Assembly: GCA_012932865.1 (NCBI GenBank) | Contig: SAXG01000031.1 | Coordinates: 1-64,000, forward strand | Direction of reading: 5' to 3' | Length of the DNA stretch: 64,000 nt | From: Amylostereum areolatum | Lineage: Eukaryota; Basidiomycota; Agaricomycetes; Russulales; Stereaceae | Shown: piece by piece, positions 35,560-46,324 of the stretch | Position numbering within the stretch: position 1 is the first letter of the stretch | Layout: each line of letters starts with the position of its first letter | Made by a program: the position numbers and the translations under genes | The notes under the pieces: model-generated | What the model saw: only the letters and a program-made list of their open reading frames with translations | Database searches by the model: none | Told to the model about the DNA's origin: nothing

Positions 35560-36900
35560 CACCTCCTTTAGTATCATGTCGGTCAGTGCTTTGTCAAGTT
35601 GAGTTATGGCGGATCTTGTTGACGCCATCATTAGGCAACTTCTTCGGACAGCTCCATTGCCACTTCCGTTTTCGCTGCTCAAGATCTTTATTACAATACG
35701 AAGCCCAACGCGGCTGTGGGTATTTTTCACGTATGTATCTCGACCTTTGACTTGACATTGGCTCAAGTCTCACACTGATCTTTTCCCTCAGGCTCATCTC
35801 GTCTCAGTTGATTGGATACGACCTAGCTGGTGAGTGCCTCCACACTCCCGTCCTCACGGAGCGTATACGACGGGTTCAATAGGTCTCGTGCGTGACTACC
35901 TCGTCTATCCAACATGGGCTGCGTAGGTGTTCCGTACAGGTACGATCTCCTAAGAGGTTTTTATTATTTTTAAAAGCTTAACGTTGTTTGATAGGATCTA
36001 TCGTGGTATGCCGCGTCGCAAATGCTGTACAAGGTCAGTCGGACCATGTACATCGGAGGTACGCAATTTCGCCCATAGACATTGCGATCTAACTCTCACC
36101 TGGAACCATCCACTTAGCTGCTATCACGCACTTCGCCCTGTGGTACGGTCGGGACGTCTCGGACATCGTCTCGGACCATGCAGACCAAGGAGTTACAGGA
36201 CGTGCACTATCAGAAGATGAAGGTCTACCCTGAGGTGGCAAACTGGTGGTACATGATCATTTTCGTGGTCTGCTTTGCCTTGGGCTTAGGCATGCTTTAC
36301 GCCACGTCGTCCGGTCTGCCCTGGTGCGTCTTCCTTGGTCCCTTTACGCTGTATCGCGCTGACGACGGCTTTGCGCAGGTGTGCCTTCATTGTCGCCCTG
36401 TAAGCCTCTGTCTTTACCTCCTGCGTCGAACGAAAACTCACAGTGATCACGCGTGTCGGTACTCTCTACTGCACGGTCGGCTACCAACCTAGCATCCAAT
36501 TCCTCGTTCAGGTATACGTTTTCGCCAATGCAATTCGGGACTTTTACTGACGCGACCCTTAGATGATCGGCGGTGTAATGGTTCCCGGAAGACCTGTCGC
36601 GAACATGTACTTCACGCTCTATGGTATCTTACCCCGCTGCCAAAGCTTCTTATCCACGCTGACCGCAATATATCTCTACTAGGTTATCAGACCTACACTC
36701 TAACTCTCAACCTCCTGCGTGACCGCCCGCGAACTGATTTTCGTCCGCAGAAACTGACCGTTCGAGAGGAACAGGAGACAGTCATGGTGCGCGTGCATTG
36801 GGTGCTTCTTCTCATGCACGGACGTGTTGACCAAGCCAGTGCGTTCCTTCCTCTTCACTGCTTCGAGCGTATAACGACTTCTTTCAGAACAAACGGTGCT
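35560..36900 (+). pseudogene. Decayed oligopeptide transporter (OPT family)
   Basis: Fragments in family order: LISSQLIGYDLAG (about 35792) joined across an intron to LVRDYLVYPTWAA; LSWYAASQMLYKVSRTMYIG (about 35997-36058); AITHFALWYGRDVSDIV; DVHYQKMKVYPEVANWWY and LGLGMLYATSSGLPW (36202-36320); VGTLYCTVGYQPSIQFLVQ; MIGGVMVPGRPVANMYFTLY and GYQTYTLTLNLLRD (36562-36722). OPT proteins import small peptides across the plasma membrane with protons, and the segments fit the middle of the protein. Splice sites are still readable (for example 36516-36562). The frame is lost near 36170 and 36440, the start cannot be found, and after about 36730 similarity fades. So it is a partial, decayed copy. Confidence 0.8.
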
Positions 36901-38876
36901 AGGGCGCGTTATCTCTACATTACGCTGATTGCACGCAGGTCGCGTCATTGTGCCGGTGCGCGATGTCTGAAGCGTGGCGTGAACGAGGAGGTGCCCTCTC
37001 GCTCTTCTTTCTCAGCTCTTTTTCCTCCTAACATCCCATTCACAGATTCGGACAAGCAAACTGCGATCGACCTATCCCTCGGCATCCGAGCCGACCCAAC
37101 GGGCCACCCGCCATCGCGAGGCGGATGCCGTGACTGGTGCCGGAAGGACCACCTCGAATCAGCGTATGTCCTCGACGCGTGCCGTGAGGGCATCCAGTGC
37201 TTTGTCGAGTTCTCCGCCGGGTTCTGGTCGGTGTATTACCGTTCGCTCACGCAGGTTCCGGACTCCGCGCGTGCGGGAGGTTGGAGGCCTTGTGCACGGC
37301 GGGCGACGCGCGCCTGGACCTCCCAGGCGTCCTTCATCCTCTTGTCGCGCAGGTGTCGGACCCCGCGCGGGCGGGGAGGTTGGCGTCACGGCGGTGTCGC
37401 GAGCGGGGGCGTGGGCCTGCGTAGGAGAACGTTCGCGTGGAGGCCGCGACGTTGCAAGCGGGGACTCGTGCGGGCGGGGACGTGAGCGGGCGGGGGACAT
37501 TCCCGATCTCTTTTGACCCGGTGACCTTGCTACAGGCGGGTGCCCTTCCCAATGACCAAAAGTAACTGCTGCTACTAGTACGGGTGCTACCCGATGAACA
37601 ACACGCTCAAGCTGCCTGGGTGCGTTTCTTTCTCTGTCTTCTAAGGGGACATGATACTGACCGCGACGCGGAGGAAGACGCTGAGGGACGTGAACCAGTG
37701 TCCGTTTCAACCGCATAGGCTCGCTGGAAACCCAGGGACCTTTTCAAGCCTGTAGTGTCGACCAAGGCGCGTTCGACGAAAGGCTGCATGGGCATGGAGA
37801 GCACTTCGTGGGTCGAACCGGTCGTTCCCCAGGAAGAAGAGGAGCACCAACAGTGCGTCTTCCGCCCTCCTACTTCTTCTTCTCTTCACGCTCACCAGTC
37901 CCACGCAGGTACGTCGATCAATGTCTGAAGATGTACAAAGATAAAGCGGGTCCGGCCCAGAAGGACGTTGAGAAGTACGAGTCGACGGTGGCGCTGGGGC
38001 ACCGGCAGCGCGTGGAGGTGAGCCGTGCGGACGAGGACGAGCTCAACGAGGGTCAGCATCGAGCTATTCTTCAAACGGGCGATGCCGGATGTGCCCATGG
38101 AAGAGGGTTGGCCGAATCCGTATGAGAAATGGGGGAGAGACACACCGAGGGAGCAGTGATTGACTTTGCCAGAAGTCGTTGGGGGAGGAGGGAGGAGTCG
38201 GCATCATGGCGGGGTGAGCGTCGGCATGTGGCGTGCACTTTAAGGGCAAATACGAACTCACGATGGTTGTTGGCTGCATGATACCCTTTCGATGCGCTCG
38301 CTTACTATAACTCTCACTCATTGGTTACCACACGTGTTTTGGCGGTCTTTGTATTGCTGGTACTACTCTCACAATCGGGCTGGGCCAATGGCTCGTATTG
38401 ATGTTTATAATCACGGGGTGATAACTCGTGAAAATAATCACTGTTCTAACTTGCACTGCGCGGGTGGAACTGTGCGGCTTCTGATGATGTGCATATCTCG
38501 AGCGGCCGGAGACATGCATGCGTCAAGCACGGCGATTGTGGCTGGGATGAAGCAGTGTTGGGTTGCTCGCGTTGACATTATAGTCGTGTCTTGCCAAGGG
38601 CCCGAGATGCGATCCACGAACTTCGGAATGCGAATACTTACTACTAACTTACCCCATCGTCATGAGTGAACTTTTTGAGTGTACCAACACTTTCATTCAT
38701 GGTTACATTTAGTATACGGTGGAAGTTGCCCCAAGGGCGAAACTGCCTTGCTTCCTCTTTCCCTCCCTGAAGAGAGAACGAGACGCGAGCGACAACAATA
38801 TTTACGGGTACGCAGCCGGGCGAGTCTGTTCTCGAGTCAGTCGCAACATATCATGATGCGTATAGATTGTACATAC
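36901..38876. other. Mostly unassigned; one coding-like exon near 37914-38125
   Basis: At 37910-38050 a plus-strand frame reads YVDQCLKMYKDKAGPAQKDV and then a charged helix, preceded by a plausible acceptor (CCCACGCAG). It continues in another frame with PMEEGWPNPYEKWGR. This looks like a piece of a real conserved protein, but I do not recognise it, and the frame change suggests decay. The rest is GC-rich without a supportable gene. Confidence 0.3.
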
Positions 38877-40074
38877 CTAATCGGTCTCACTGCTTGAAAT
38901 TTGATGACAAGTCGGGCACGTGTCGTGCCACAAGTACACGAACGAGCGGGATGGGCCAAGACAATGGGCTTCGAGACGCCTCCATGTTTTATCTTTCCCG
39001 CTGTGTCCCTTGTGAGCTATGACCATAGCGCGATACAGGTCCTTGCCCAAGGAGGGCAGTATCAAGCATCTAGGCTTTCCATCGCTGTCGAAACACCTCC
39101 GGTCTCGCAGCCATCGGTGCACTGCACTGTCGATGACGACACTGCTGTCGCCCGATATGTACTTGCGGATGTCTTTGACTGCTTCCGGTGGTGGAACGAG
39201 CCAGTGAACGTGCGTGTGAGTTTGGATCCATTCCCTCTCTATCTCTTGGTGCTGGGCGAACGTCGGAAAGCCTGAGTACTTCTGATATGTGAGTTGGTGT
39301 CAGGTGATGGAGTAACAAAATGAGTGATGGTCATTTACGTTATGGACGGCGTCAGACTCTCTGTCGATTCTGACGGAGACCGAAAAGTCCCCGGGTTCGG
39401 TCTGTGTTGTTGCATTCTAGATGTGTGAACATATGTCATTGTGAGGACGTACCTTTGGTTCTGTCATTGGGGGGAGCGCGTTGCGGCTGGGGCGGAACTT
39501 CTTGCTCAGACGTCGCATGCCGTCGTCCGATTGTCTCTGGGGCCATTCGCGTTTCTTGGACAAACCTCGGCTATTAGCATTTTTGTCCTCACTTCCGTCT
39601 TTGTCCTCTCCCGGTACTTCGTCCTCGCTCCGGTCCTCGTCTTTATCGTCATTTTTATCATCTTTCTCGGTGTCATGTTCTCGTCCAGAAGGCCCTGTGT
39701 TGATCGATTAGTCGTGATGCCCCGTGAAAGCAGTGAATACGCACGAATGCCCACAGTGAATTCCTCCAAGAAGTTTTGGAAGGTAGGCCAAACTTCCTTT
39801 GTAACTTGGACACGTTTATCGGGATACTTGGGGTGATAGGCGGTAATCTGGATGTCGTCGTCGTGTGCCTTCTGCACCTCAGTCTTGTGAATGTTGCGAC
39901 GAACGGATGCAATAATATCCTGAGGGCCGCATGACAAGTTTTTTTTCGCTCAATCAGCGGAATACACGGTGGAAAGAAACTCACCTTGTATTCCTTACTG
40001 CGGACGACCAGGAAAGGTACCTCGTTTCCATAATGCATGATAATTGTGTCTTCGTCTTTGCATGCGCTTGCCAT
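38877..40074 (-). CDS. Host-like gene with C-terminal integrase H2C2 zinc-binding domain
   Basis: Five minus-strand exons: 40074-39985, 39919-39745, 39694-39453, 39401-39339 and 39281-38877. Introns are 65, 50, 51 and 57 nt; 324 residues with every phase exact. The N-terminal 90 residues (HYGNEVPFLVVRSKEYKDII; EVWPTFQNFLEEFTVG) are of unknown fold. A very acidic/basic linker follows (EKDDKNDDKDEDRSEDE). The last exon holds DSAVHRWLRDRRCF, then AHKGHSGKDKTWRRLEAH and DTCPTCHQ. This is the H-H-C-C zinc-binding unit found at the front of retroviral and Ty3/gypsy integrases, although the His spacing is short (H-K-G-H) and no catalytic integrase core follows. Four ordinary host introns argue against a passive retroelement copy and for a domesticated domain. 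A TATA box at about 40190 favours the ATG at 40074 over one at 40185. Confidence 0.75.
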
Positions 40075-40187
40075 TGTTGCTTTGCCCACGTCGAGGTGAC
40101 GTCTTGTGTTGCTAGCAGTGGTGAAAGCTGTCGCAAGATGGTGGAGAGAGCAGAGACAAACCGTGCACGGTGAAGTGGATGGCATTT

Positions 40188-40198
40188 ATATATCATGT
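40188..40198 (-). promoter_or_regulatory. TATA box for the H2C2 gene
   Basis: ATATATAAA on the minus strand, about 115 bases before the ATG at 40074. The in-frame ATG at 40185 lies directly against it and is too close to be translated. Confidence 0.5.
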
Positions 40199-40220
40199 TT
40201 CCCCAGTGGCGCTGACCGGT

Positions 40221-40244
40221 GATAGATGGATAGATAGATAGATA
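40221..40244. repeat. GATA microsatellite
   Basis: About five GATA/GATG units between the H2C2 gene and non-coding sequence. Nothing else is seen in 40245-40960 beyond short unsupported frames. Confidence 0.9.
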
Positions 40245-40968
40245 ATATACACGAGGCCCCCGGCGTATGCGGTTGCAACTCCGATCCTAAATCGGCGATT
40301 TTGGGCCATTTCGTACGCACAATTTGGCCTACTTCCCGTACGCGCTGGGGATCGGGGTCACCTTTTTGTACCATTTTCGTACACATTCCTGATCAGAGTC
40401 CCTTCCACCCGCCACATGTGCGCATAACGGGATCGGACGTTGAATCGCATGCACGAGCTCACTGCGTTCAAAGTTGTAGGTCTGAAGACACGGGGAGGGG
40501 TTTAAGGAGCAGTAGAGTAATAAGATATAGTGCCAGCGATAGAGATCGTAAGGCTGGATATGCAACAGGAGAATCGGGAGAGAACCACGTTCCTCATGAG
40601 TTACTCGCGCCCTTACCTTGGCCAGACGCCCCTATTCTCCGCCTTCATACAAGTTCCGCTCAACCCCGAATCAGGATTGTTGTCCGCCGTGACATCTCCA
40701 CAAGAGAAGGACGCTTTCCCCTCATCTGGCCAATGAAGAGGAGATGGTCAAAAATGAGTTCCGCGACCGCTGCAAGAAGATGTTTGAAGGCTCGTCATGG
40801 ACCAACTGTCGTATAGGTGACTACCGTGGATTGTCATGTAAAAGGGCGAAGCGTTATAGTGAACGGGAAAGGCGGGTAATATCTGCGCTACGGCGTAGCA
40901 GTGAACCCGGAGACATGCCGTGTCAGACGGCAGACGGCGATAGCGAGTAAGACTACTGTCGCACCATG

Positions 40969-41230
40969 TCACGGCGGGGCGTCTGGTATTGCTGTTGGTG
41001 CGGCTGGATGAGCGGGCAGGGGCGCGGTGTGGGAACCCGAGGGCTGTCGCGGGCACGGGGAAGAGACGCCGGGCGGGTACTTCGGGCCAGAAGGGGGCTG
41101 GGTATCGGGGAGCTCGACGTCCTCGGGAATGACGAGGACCTTGTCCTCCTCGACCACGCGCGGATGGTTGTTGTCGACGAGAATGGTTGGTGCTTCATCT
41201 TTGTCTTCGTCATCGCTCTCGTCCTGCATC
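40969..41230 (-). CDS. Possible small acidic/proline-rich protein
   Basis: On the minus strand an ATG at 41228-41230 opens an 86-codon frame: MQDESDDEDKDEAPTILVD, then EEDKVLVIPEDVELPD and a Pro/Ser-rich end closing at 40969. It starts about 20 bases after a complete core element (41246-41269, reversed copy of repeat R). Composition is protein-like rather than random, but there is no domain. It could be a short gene, the first exon of a longer one, or a chance frame. Confidence 0.35.
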
Positions 41231-41234
41231 TGAG

Positions 41235-41430
41235 TAAACCCGCGCTCGACGCACAAAAGTGAGATCGAGCACAGGTAAGAAGGCGGAAAGACGGAACGTG
41301 CAGCGGAGGAGCCTGGAAGAGCGTTGGACGTTGAAGCGTGAAGGGACTCGGAAGGGACTTGTGCGTCGCAAAATCTCGCGTGTTTGGTTCTATTTACGCC
41401 GGACCGATGCGCCGGAGCGCGTGGTTTGGC
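41235..41430 (-). repeat. Dispersed repeat R, copy 3 (reverse, 5' part only)
   Basis: On the minus strand: CGCGCTCCGGCGCATCGG, GTAAATAGAACCAAAC, CACGCGAG in place of CACGTGAG, the CT-rich stretch with TTCCGTCTTTCCGCCTTCTT, and the core ATCTCACTTTTGTGCGTCGA. It matches 33955-34130 closely, then stops at the core, where the acidic frame described above begins. Confidence 0.7.
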
Positions 41431-42421
41431 GCCGCCGCCGCCCTGTCGGGGACCTTTGTGAGGTTCTTCAAAGCAGCCTCTAGCCTCTTGTAGTTCAGCG
41501 GGTCCTCGGTCACCTGCGACAGCCTTCGGTAATCCCATTCAGGCAGAAACTCGGCGGACCAACTATCCACATGATCCTCATATCTGCTCAGGTGGTAAGC
41601 TTGTAACGCAACCGACAAGAGCAGGGGACAAACAGTGTACCGTGTACGAGCATAGTAGAAGTTGCCTGCATGCCTGAAACATTCACGGGCATCCTGTTGA
41701 CAGCTGGGCGGACCTACCTGGCAAAAGATGTTTGATACGAGGGATACGAGGGAGGGGGGAGGGGGCAAAGGAGCAGCGGCTGGAGACGTACTGCAAATAT
41801 CCCCGCCAAAGCTCAAAAGAGAGGCCCGTCAGTTCGTTCATTTGTTGTGGTTTGTGAACACGGATCGGGAGTTGTACGCACCCCATACGGCGTTCCCATT
41901 GCAGATTCAATGGTAAGCTCTCCGAGTGCCTATACGAAAGCGAAGTGCTCACCGTACCGATGCTTGATGTGGAAGTCCGTGTGCTCATCTTCGTTGATAG
42001 TCTTGCTAGTGAGCATATCATTGAATATTTTGCGCAGTTTAGGTTAGATGCGCGTATGTCGCAAGAGAACCATGATTAGAGATGCACCGTGACCTGAAGA
42101 CTTTGGCAAGGGTTGACTTCGCCGTGCACTGGCACACGCCTTGCGGTAAGCCGCATCATCGTGGTTGCAAGTAACGTCATCGTGGTTACAAAGTGCCGTA
42201 GGGAAAGCGGCGAAAACATACTTGGATAGAGATTTGGTCCAGACGACGCGACACTCCGCTCAAGGGTGTAGCCAATTGTAGCCACACGAAAATGCGCGAG
42301 GCGGCGCGTCGAAGTTTACTTTGGGTGTGATGATCCGGTCGTGTTTAGGCTTGGAGGCCCACTCGGAAGTACGTTGACAAGAATGAGGATACGTTGCAAA
42401 TAAAGGGAGGGAATCCCTTTT
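41431..42421. other. Unassigned; protein-like pieces on the minus strand
   Basis: Minus-strand frames here include YEDHVDSWSAEFLPEWDYR with DPLNYKRLEAALKNLTKVP (about 41440-41590) and SKTINEDEHTDFHIKHRYG (about 41960-42015). They read like exons of one decayed or unrecognised gene, but I could not join them. Confidence 0.3.
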
Positions 42422-42637
42422 ACGACGCACGAAAAGTGAGATCGAAAAGCGGAATGACGCTGTGGTAGACAGAGCCTAGGCGGCGACGCGCGAACGCGTT
42501 GGCGCGTCGCGTTGTCACGTGCATTCGACTTGTCATGTCGCGGGATACGCCGAATGGCATGGTTCGCTTCGCCTCTGCTCTTGCTCCCGAGCCTGTTGCG
42601 CGCGTTCTCATTCTCGATCTCACTTTCGTGCGTCGGA
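42422..42637. repeat. Inverted pair of the core element around CACGTG and ACGCGT
   Basis: A minus-oriented ACGACGCACGAAAAGTGAG (42422-42440) and a plus-oriented GATCTCACTTTCGTGCGTCG (42616-42635) flank GCGCGAACGCGTTGGCGCG and GTCACGTGCA (about 42490-42523). This is the last full pair. No copy was seen to the right, apart from a weak relative at about 49041. Confidence 0.7.
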
Positions 42638-43915
42638 AACGCGTCCTGTCTACCATCTCATCATCCTCTGGTCCTCCTTTACCCTTGTAGTGCGATCCCA
42701 CGGCCTTCAACTGGTGCCTCCATCGCCACTTAGCTAAATTGTCCCATGATAAATCATAATATAGGCTTCCTCGTTCCCGTGTCTCGCTGCTGCTCCAGAA
42801 CCGACGCCAAATCCATGCGCACGCTAATCTACAGTGAGTATGTAAGAACACGGGCCCATACTACGCGTCAACAACACTCGCCTAGGCACCGACATATTGT
42901 ACCCTCCCCGCGACCGCCTTCATTTCCGTCGCACGGATGATTCTCGGGGCCGCTGTCATACTGCCTTGTCACACAGGACCTGCACATCTTCGCCGTCTGT
43001 CTCTGTATCACGCTCTGCCTCATCTAAGCCATAGACGCACATAGCGGCTGCGATACTCTTCGCTCGCTATGGCTGTCAGACTCCCCGCGATCGCTGTAGC
43101 ACAACATTGCCATTCTGGTTCGACGCGGACTACTGACACGACCTCCACTACATGGCATTCCTGAACAATGTCGAAGCCGTGGACCGAAACGAGCATAACG
43201 AAGACGTTGTGGAGGAGGTTGGCCAGACGTAGCCGATTTGTGCACCCCGCTGAGCGTGTCACGGACCTGACCGTCCGAGGCGTCAGAAACACGCCCGACG
43301 GCGCAAACGAGGTACGTACGGGAGGAGCGACCGAGGCGTGAATATGGGTGCTATCGTTTCGTGAGGGGGACTGGGAGCGCCGCGTGTAGGAGGCAGGAAG
43401 GGGCTGGTCGACGAGAAGATGTGGTAGGAGGCGGGCGCGGGCGACGGGCATGGCCAATGGGGGTGAAAGGACGGGGTACGGCGCGGCCAGGTTCACGTCT
43501 AGGGAGAGGCAAGGTCGGGAGGTGATACGATGACGAATGGGGGAGGAGGCGGTGGAGATTCAGAGAGAATGGTCGGCTGTGGCACGGGAAAAGTGTCACA
43601 CTCAGTACGTGCGCGAGGTGGGCCAACCGGATCCTGAGCCCGAGAAGTGTTGACGAATTATCTCGTCTGCCTCTGGGAGACTAGGCCAACCTCGCATTCC
43701 ATCCGCGTCTTCCTTCCGCTCGAATCATAGTGACCGACCTCGCATCCGCCTCCGGCATGCCCTCTGTCCTACCCCCTGCGCTTGAGCTCCTCCGTGCACG
43801 CGCGGGTCATCGAGGAGCCAGATCCTGAGCCAATGCTTTCTGCCGATGTAACAGATGACCACCGAGTCGGTTGAGAAGTCAATGATTTCTCCTCCGTTTA
43901 ATCCCGTGTACAACA
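42638..43915. other. No confident gene
   Basis: GC-rich sequence with overlapping frames on both strands (for example 43020-43496 minus) that look like chance frames. No domain or splice support. Confidence 0.4.
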
Positions 43916-44590
43916 TAAATCAATGGTTATGATCATCCACACCTTTTTCAATCATTGGCTGCGCCAAATTTGTAAGTTCTTTCACGTTTAGTCTTCAATT
44001 TCCTTCTCTGAACAGTATGGAAACCTTGAGGTTATTTCCATCATGATTTCGGTGGGAAAAATGGTGTAGGAATCCATCTGCAATGATCCACCCACATAAC
44101 ATGCTGGAACGAAGTGGGTAGACATCTACATCTTTCCAATCTTTATCCTTCAATTTTCCTTCTACTTATATTACAAGAATATGGGATGAGGTATGCTACA
44201 TTCAGTATTGTGCCTTTTCCATCTTCAATAGGCAAGGAAAATATGATCATTTAGCCATCCTTCCTGTTCACAATTTCCCATGGTCATTTTTGCCCCAAAA
44301 CCTTGAAGCATCTTGGTAACAAGAGGTGTCCAAAGTTCTCGACATTGCTTGATCTTTTCCAATGATAAACCCACTTGGACAAAGTCTTCCCTTCCTCTAC
44401 AATTTATGCAAAGAAGATTGGAGAATAAAAACAGCCTTGTAGTCCCAAGTAGTGAAAGATTTACCCCGCACCAATTCATGTCTGGAAACATGTGACCTTC
44501 ATTTAACATATTTGCATTAACTTAACCTGCAATAAATTGGATAAAAACTGGCTGCCTTTTAATCAAAATTTGTCAACTATTTCAACCATT
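43916..44590. other. AT-rich island, possibly inserted
   Basis: The base composition changes abruptly here to clearly AT-rich and returns to GC-rich at about 44590. A minus-strand frame at 44225-44509 (MLNEGHMFPDMNWCGVNLSL; CRELWTPLVTKMLQGFGAK) is cysteine- and leucine-rich and unlike its neighbours. AATGGTT near 43922 and AACCATT near 44584 could be remnants of inverted ends, but they are short. The island sits immediately before a gene that lacks its 5' part. Confidence 0.5.
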
Positions 44591-44631
44591 CAAAAGGGGG
44601 ATTTGCACCCAGTGGGATATCGGAGGAGAAG

Positions 44632-46324
44632 ATGGAGGAAAACGTGTTCGAGCTTGTGATGGGTCTGCTTGAGATGGAGTGTGAAAGGCAGGGCGGGAAG
44701 GTGAGCATGACCTTACGATCGAGGTTTCGTGGCCTAACACCCTCCTGTTCCATGGCAGGCGGAAGAGAACTTTGCACCATACCAGCACATATTCGCCCTC
44801 CCGCTGCAGTCCTGCGTGTTCATCGCGCGCAAGGAACCGGATTGGCTGAAGCCTCCGTCGACACTGCTTCCCTGGGCACAGATGGTCCACAAACACTGGT
44901 TCGAGCGCAGGAAGGAGCGTGGAGGCGGACGAATCCTGCCCATACTCGACGTGCGTCGCCTTCCTCAACGCATTGCAACCCTTCCTGTCTGTGGTACTGA
45001 TAACGTGCTTAGGTGCCGCAAGAACGTTCGGCTCCATACGACCCCGATCCATACATCTGCTTCCGCCCACGTCCACCGCCGCCCAAACGCAAGTCGCTCA
45101 CTCCCAACTTGAAGCAGGACGCGCGGTCCGTGTCAACATCCACCTCGCCGCCTAAATCCCACCAACCACGGCCTCGGGCTGCTCCGAAGCATGGGCGAGT
45201 GTCGGAGCGACCGCCTGACAAGCTGGAAATGTTGGAGGACGGACTCCAGGCGATGCAGCGCACGGTGCGGGTCCTGAAAAAGAAAAGGCGGAAGCTCGCG
45301 CACCCGGAGCCGTTGGAGCGGGGTCCGGCGGGGAAGACAAAGACATCACCTCCAAAACAGGTCGGGGTGAGGGTAGAAAACCCATGTTCTTCGTGCGTTT
45401 GCTTCCTACGGGTCTTACATGGATCATTGTTTACTGACATTCCATCGATATCGGCGTGTAGAATGCAGTGGTATGTGCATAAGGTCGTTCCCAAGGCTGC
45501 ACGCAAGGAAAACGGGAGGCAATTGGTGAGTCCAAATTTGTTGGGTTCATCTCACTGTCTTGTCTTATCACCCCGGGAAACCGATAGCCTACGATCGTGT
45601 TGAGAAGGGGGCACAAGGCCGCGGAACCTCTCAAAGAGCTGGCGGGCGCAAACAGCCTGGGCTTCGACTCTGATACGGGCGAATTGGCAAGATTGAAGCC
45701 ATGCCCCGGGATGAAAAGTTCCATCGCTCGTCAGGACGTTCGTGCCGTCATTCCAGGTCCTGCAAGCCTTGAGAGCATGTGTTGCAACATGAACGTGGAC
45801 CCGCGCGTAGACTCCCTTGGATATATCGAAGGGTTGCAAACCGCCGCGGTGCAAAAGGACGTCGTCGTGGCTTCCTCATCCTTTGAAGACTGCGATATGG
45901 GTTCGCGAAGCAAAGACCTGAACATCGGCGATAGCCTGGACGAGAGCATGGAACCACCGCAAGATAGAGTCATGGTCCGGGGAGAAGACCAAGCCGTTCC
46001 TCTCCCTAACAGACCCGACGGGTCTCGAGACATCCGAGGACAGGACCTGGAGATGTATATGTGCGTCCTTTTTCCACGTCCTTTTTTGCCGTATAGGTAA
46101 CCTTGATATCCTCCCACAGGCTCGGCGACAAGGAGTCGGGTACAATCGTGCCATCCCGTGGCACTGGCCGGGACGGCACCGTATCAGTCTTGGAGGACAC
46201 TGCGTATGGTCCCAACGAGACCATGGAATACTTTGACGTTCGGAGGTCCGTGTACGATCTATTCTACGGTGTCTTGCACAAGGCGTATGTGTTTACGGGG
46301 GGACGAGGACGACTATGGTCTTAG
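44632..46324 (+). CDS. EPL1-like (Enhancer of polycomb-like) protein, N-terminus missing
   Basis: Six exons: 44632-44700, 44759-44950, 45013-45392, 45462-45525, 45588-46060 and 46120-46324; 460 codons with exact phases. The frame is open for some way before 44632 (GGFAPSGISEEK), so the true start may lie upstream. It contains FELVMGLLEMECE, then YQHIFALPLQ, WAQMVHKHWFERRKERGGGR, DPYICFRPRPPPPKRKS and a helix with LEDGLQAMQRTVRVLKKKR. These follow the second half of the EPcA region of fungal EPL1, a scaffold of the NuA4 histone acetyltransferase. The first half of that domain is absent; upstream lies the AT-rich island. The C-terminal 250 residues are not conserved in any way I recognise. It is probably a diverged, truncated paralogue rather than the essential copy. 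Confidence 0.7.

Noticed and set aside
38877..39310. Reading the H2C2 segment as a piece of a dead Ty3/gypsy element
   Set aside because: No reverse transcriptase, RNase H or integrase core is adjacent, and the segment joins upstream through four introns with exact phases.
42422..42637. Calling the paired cores a proven MITE
   Set aside because: The ends are inverted but I see no target-site duplication at any pair, and the internal parts differ except for CACGTG and ACGCGT boxes.
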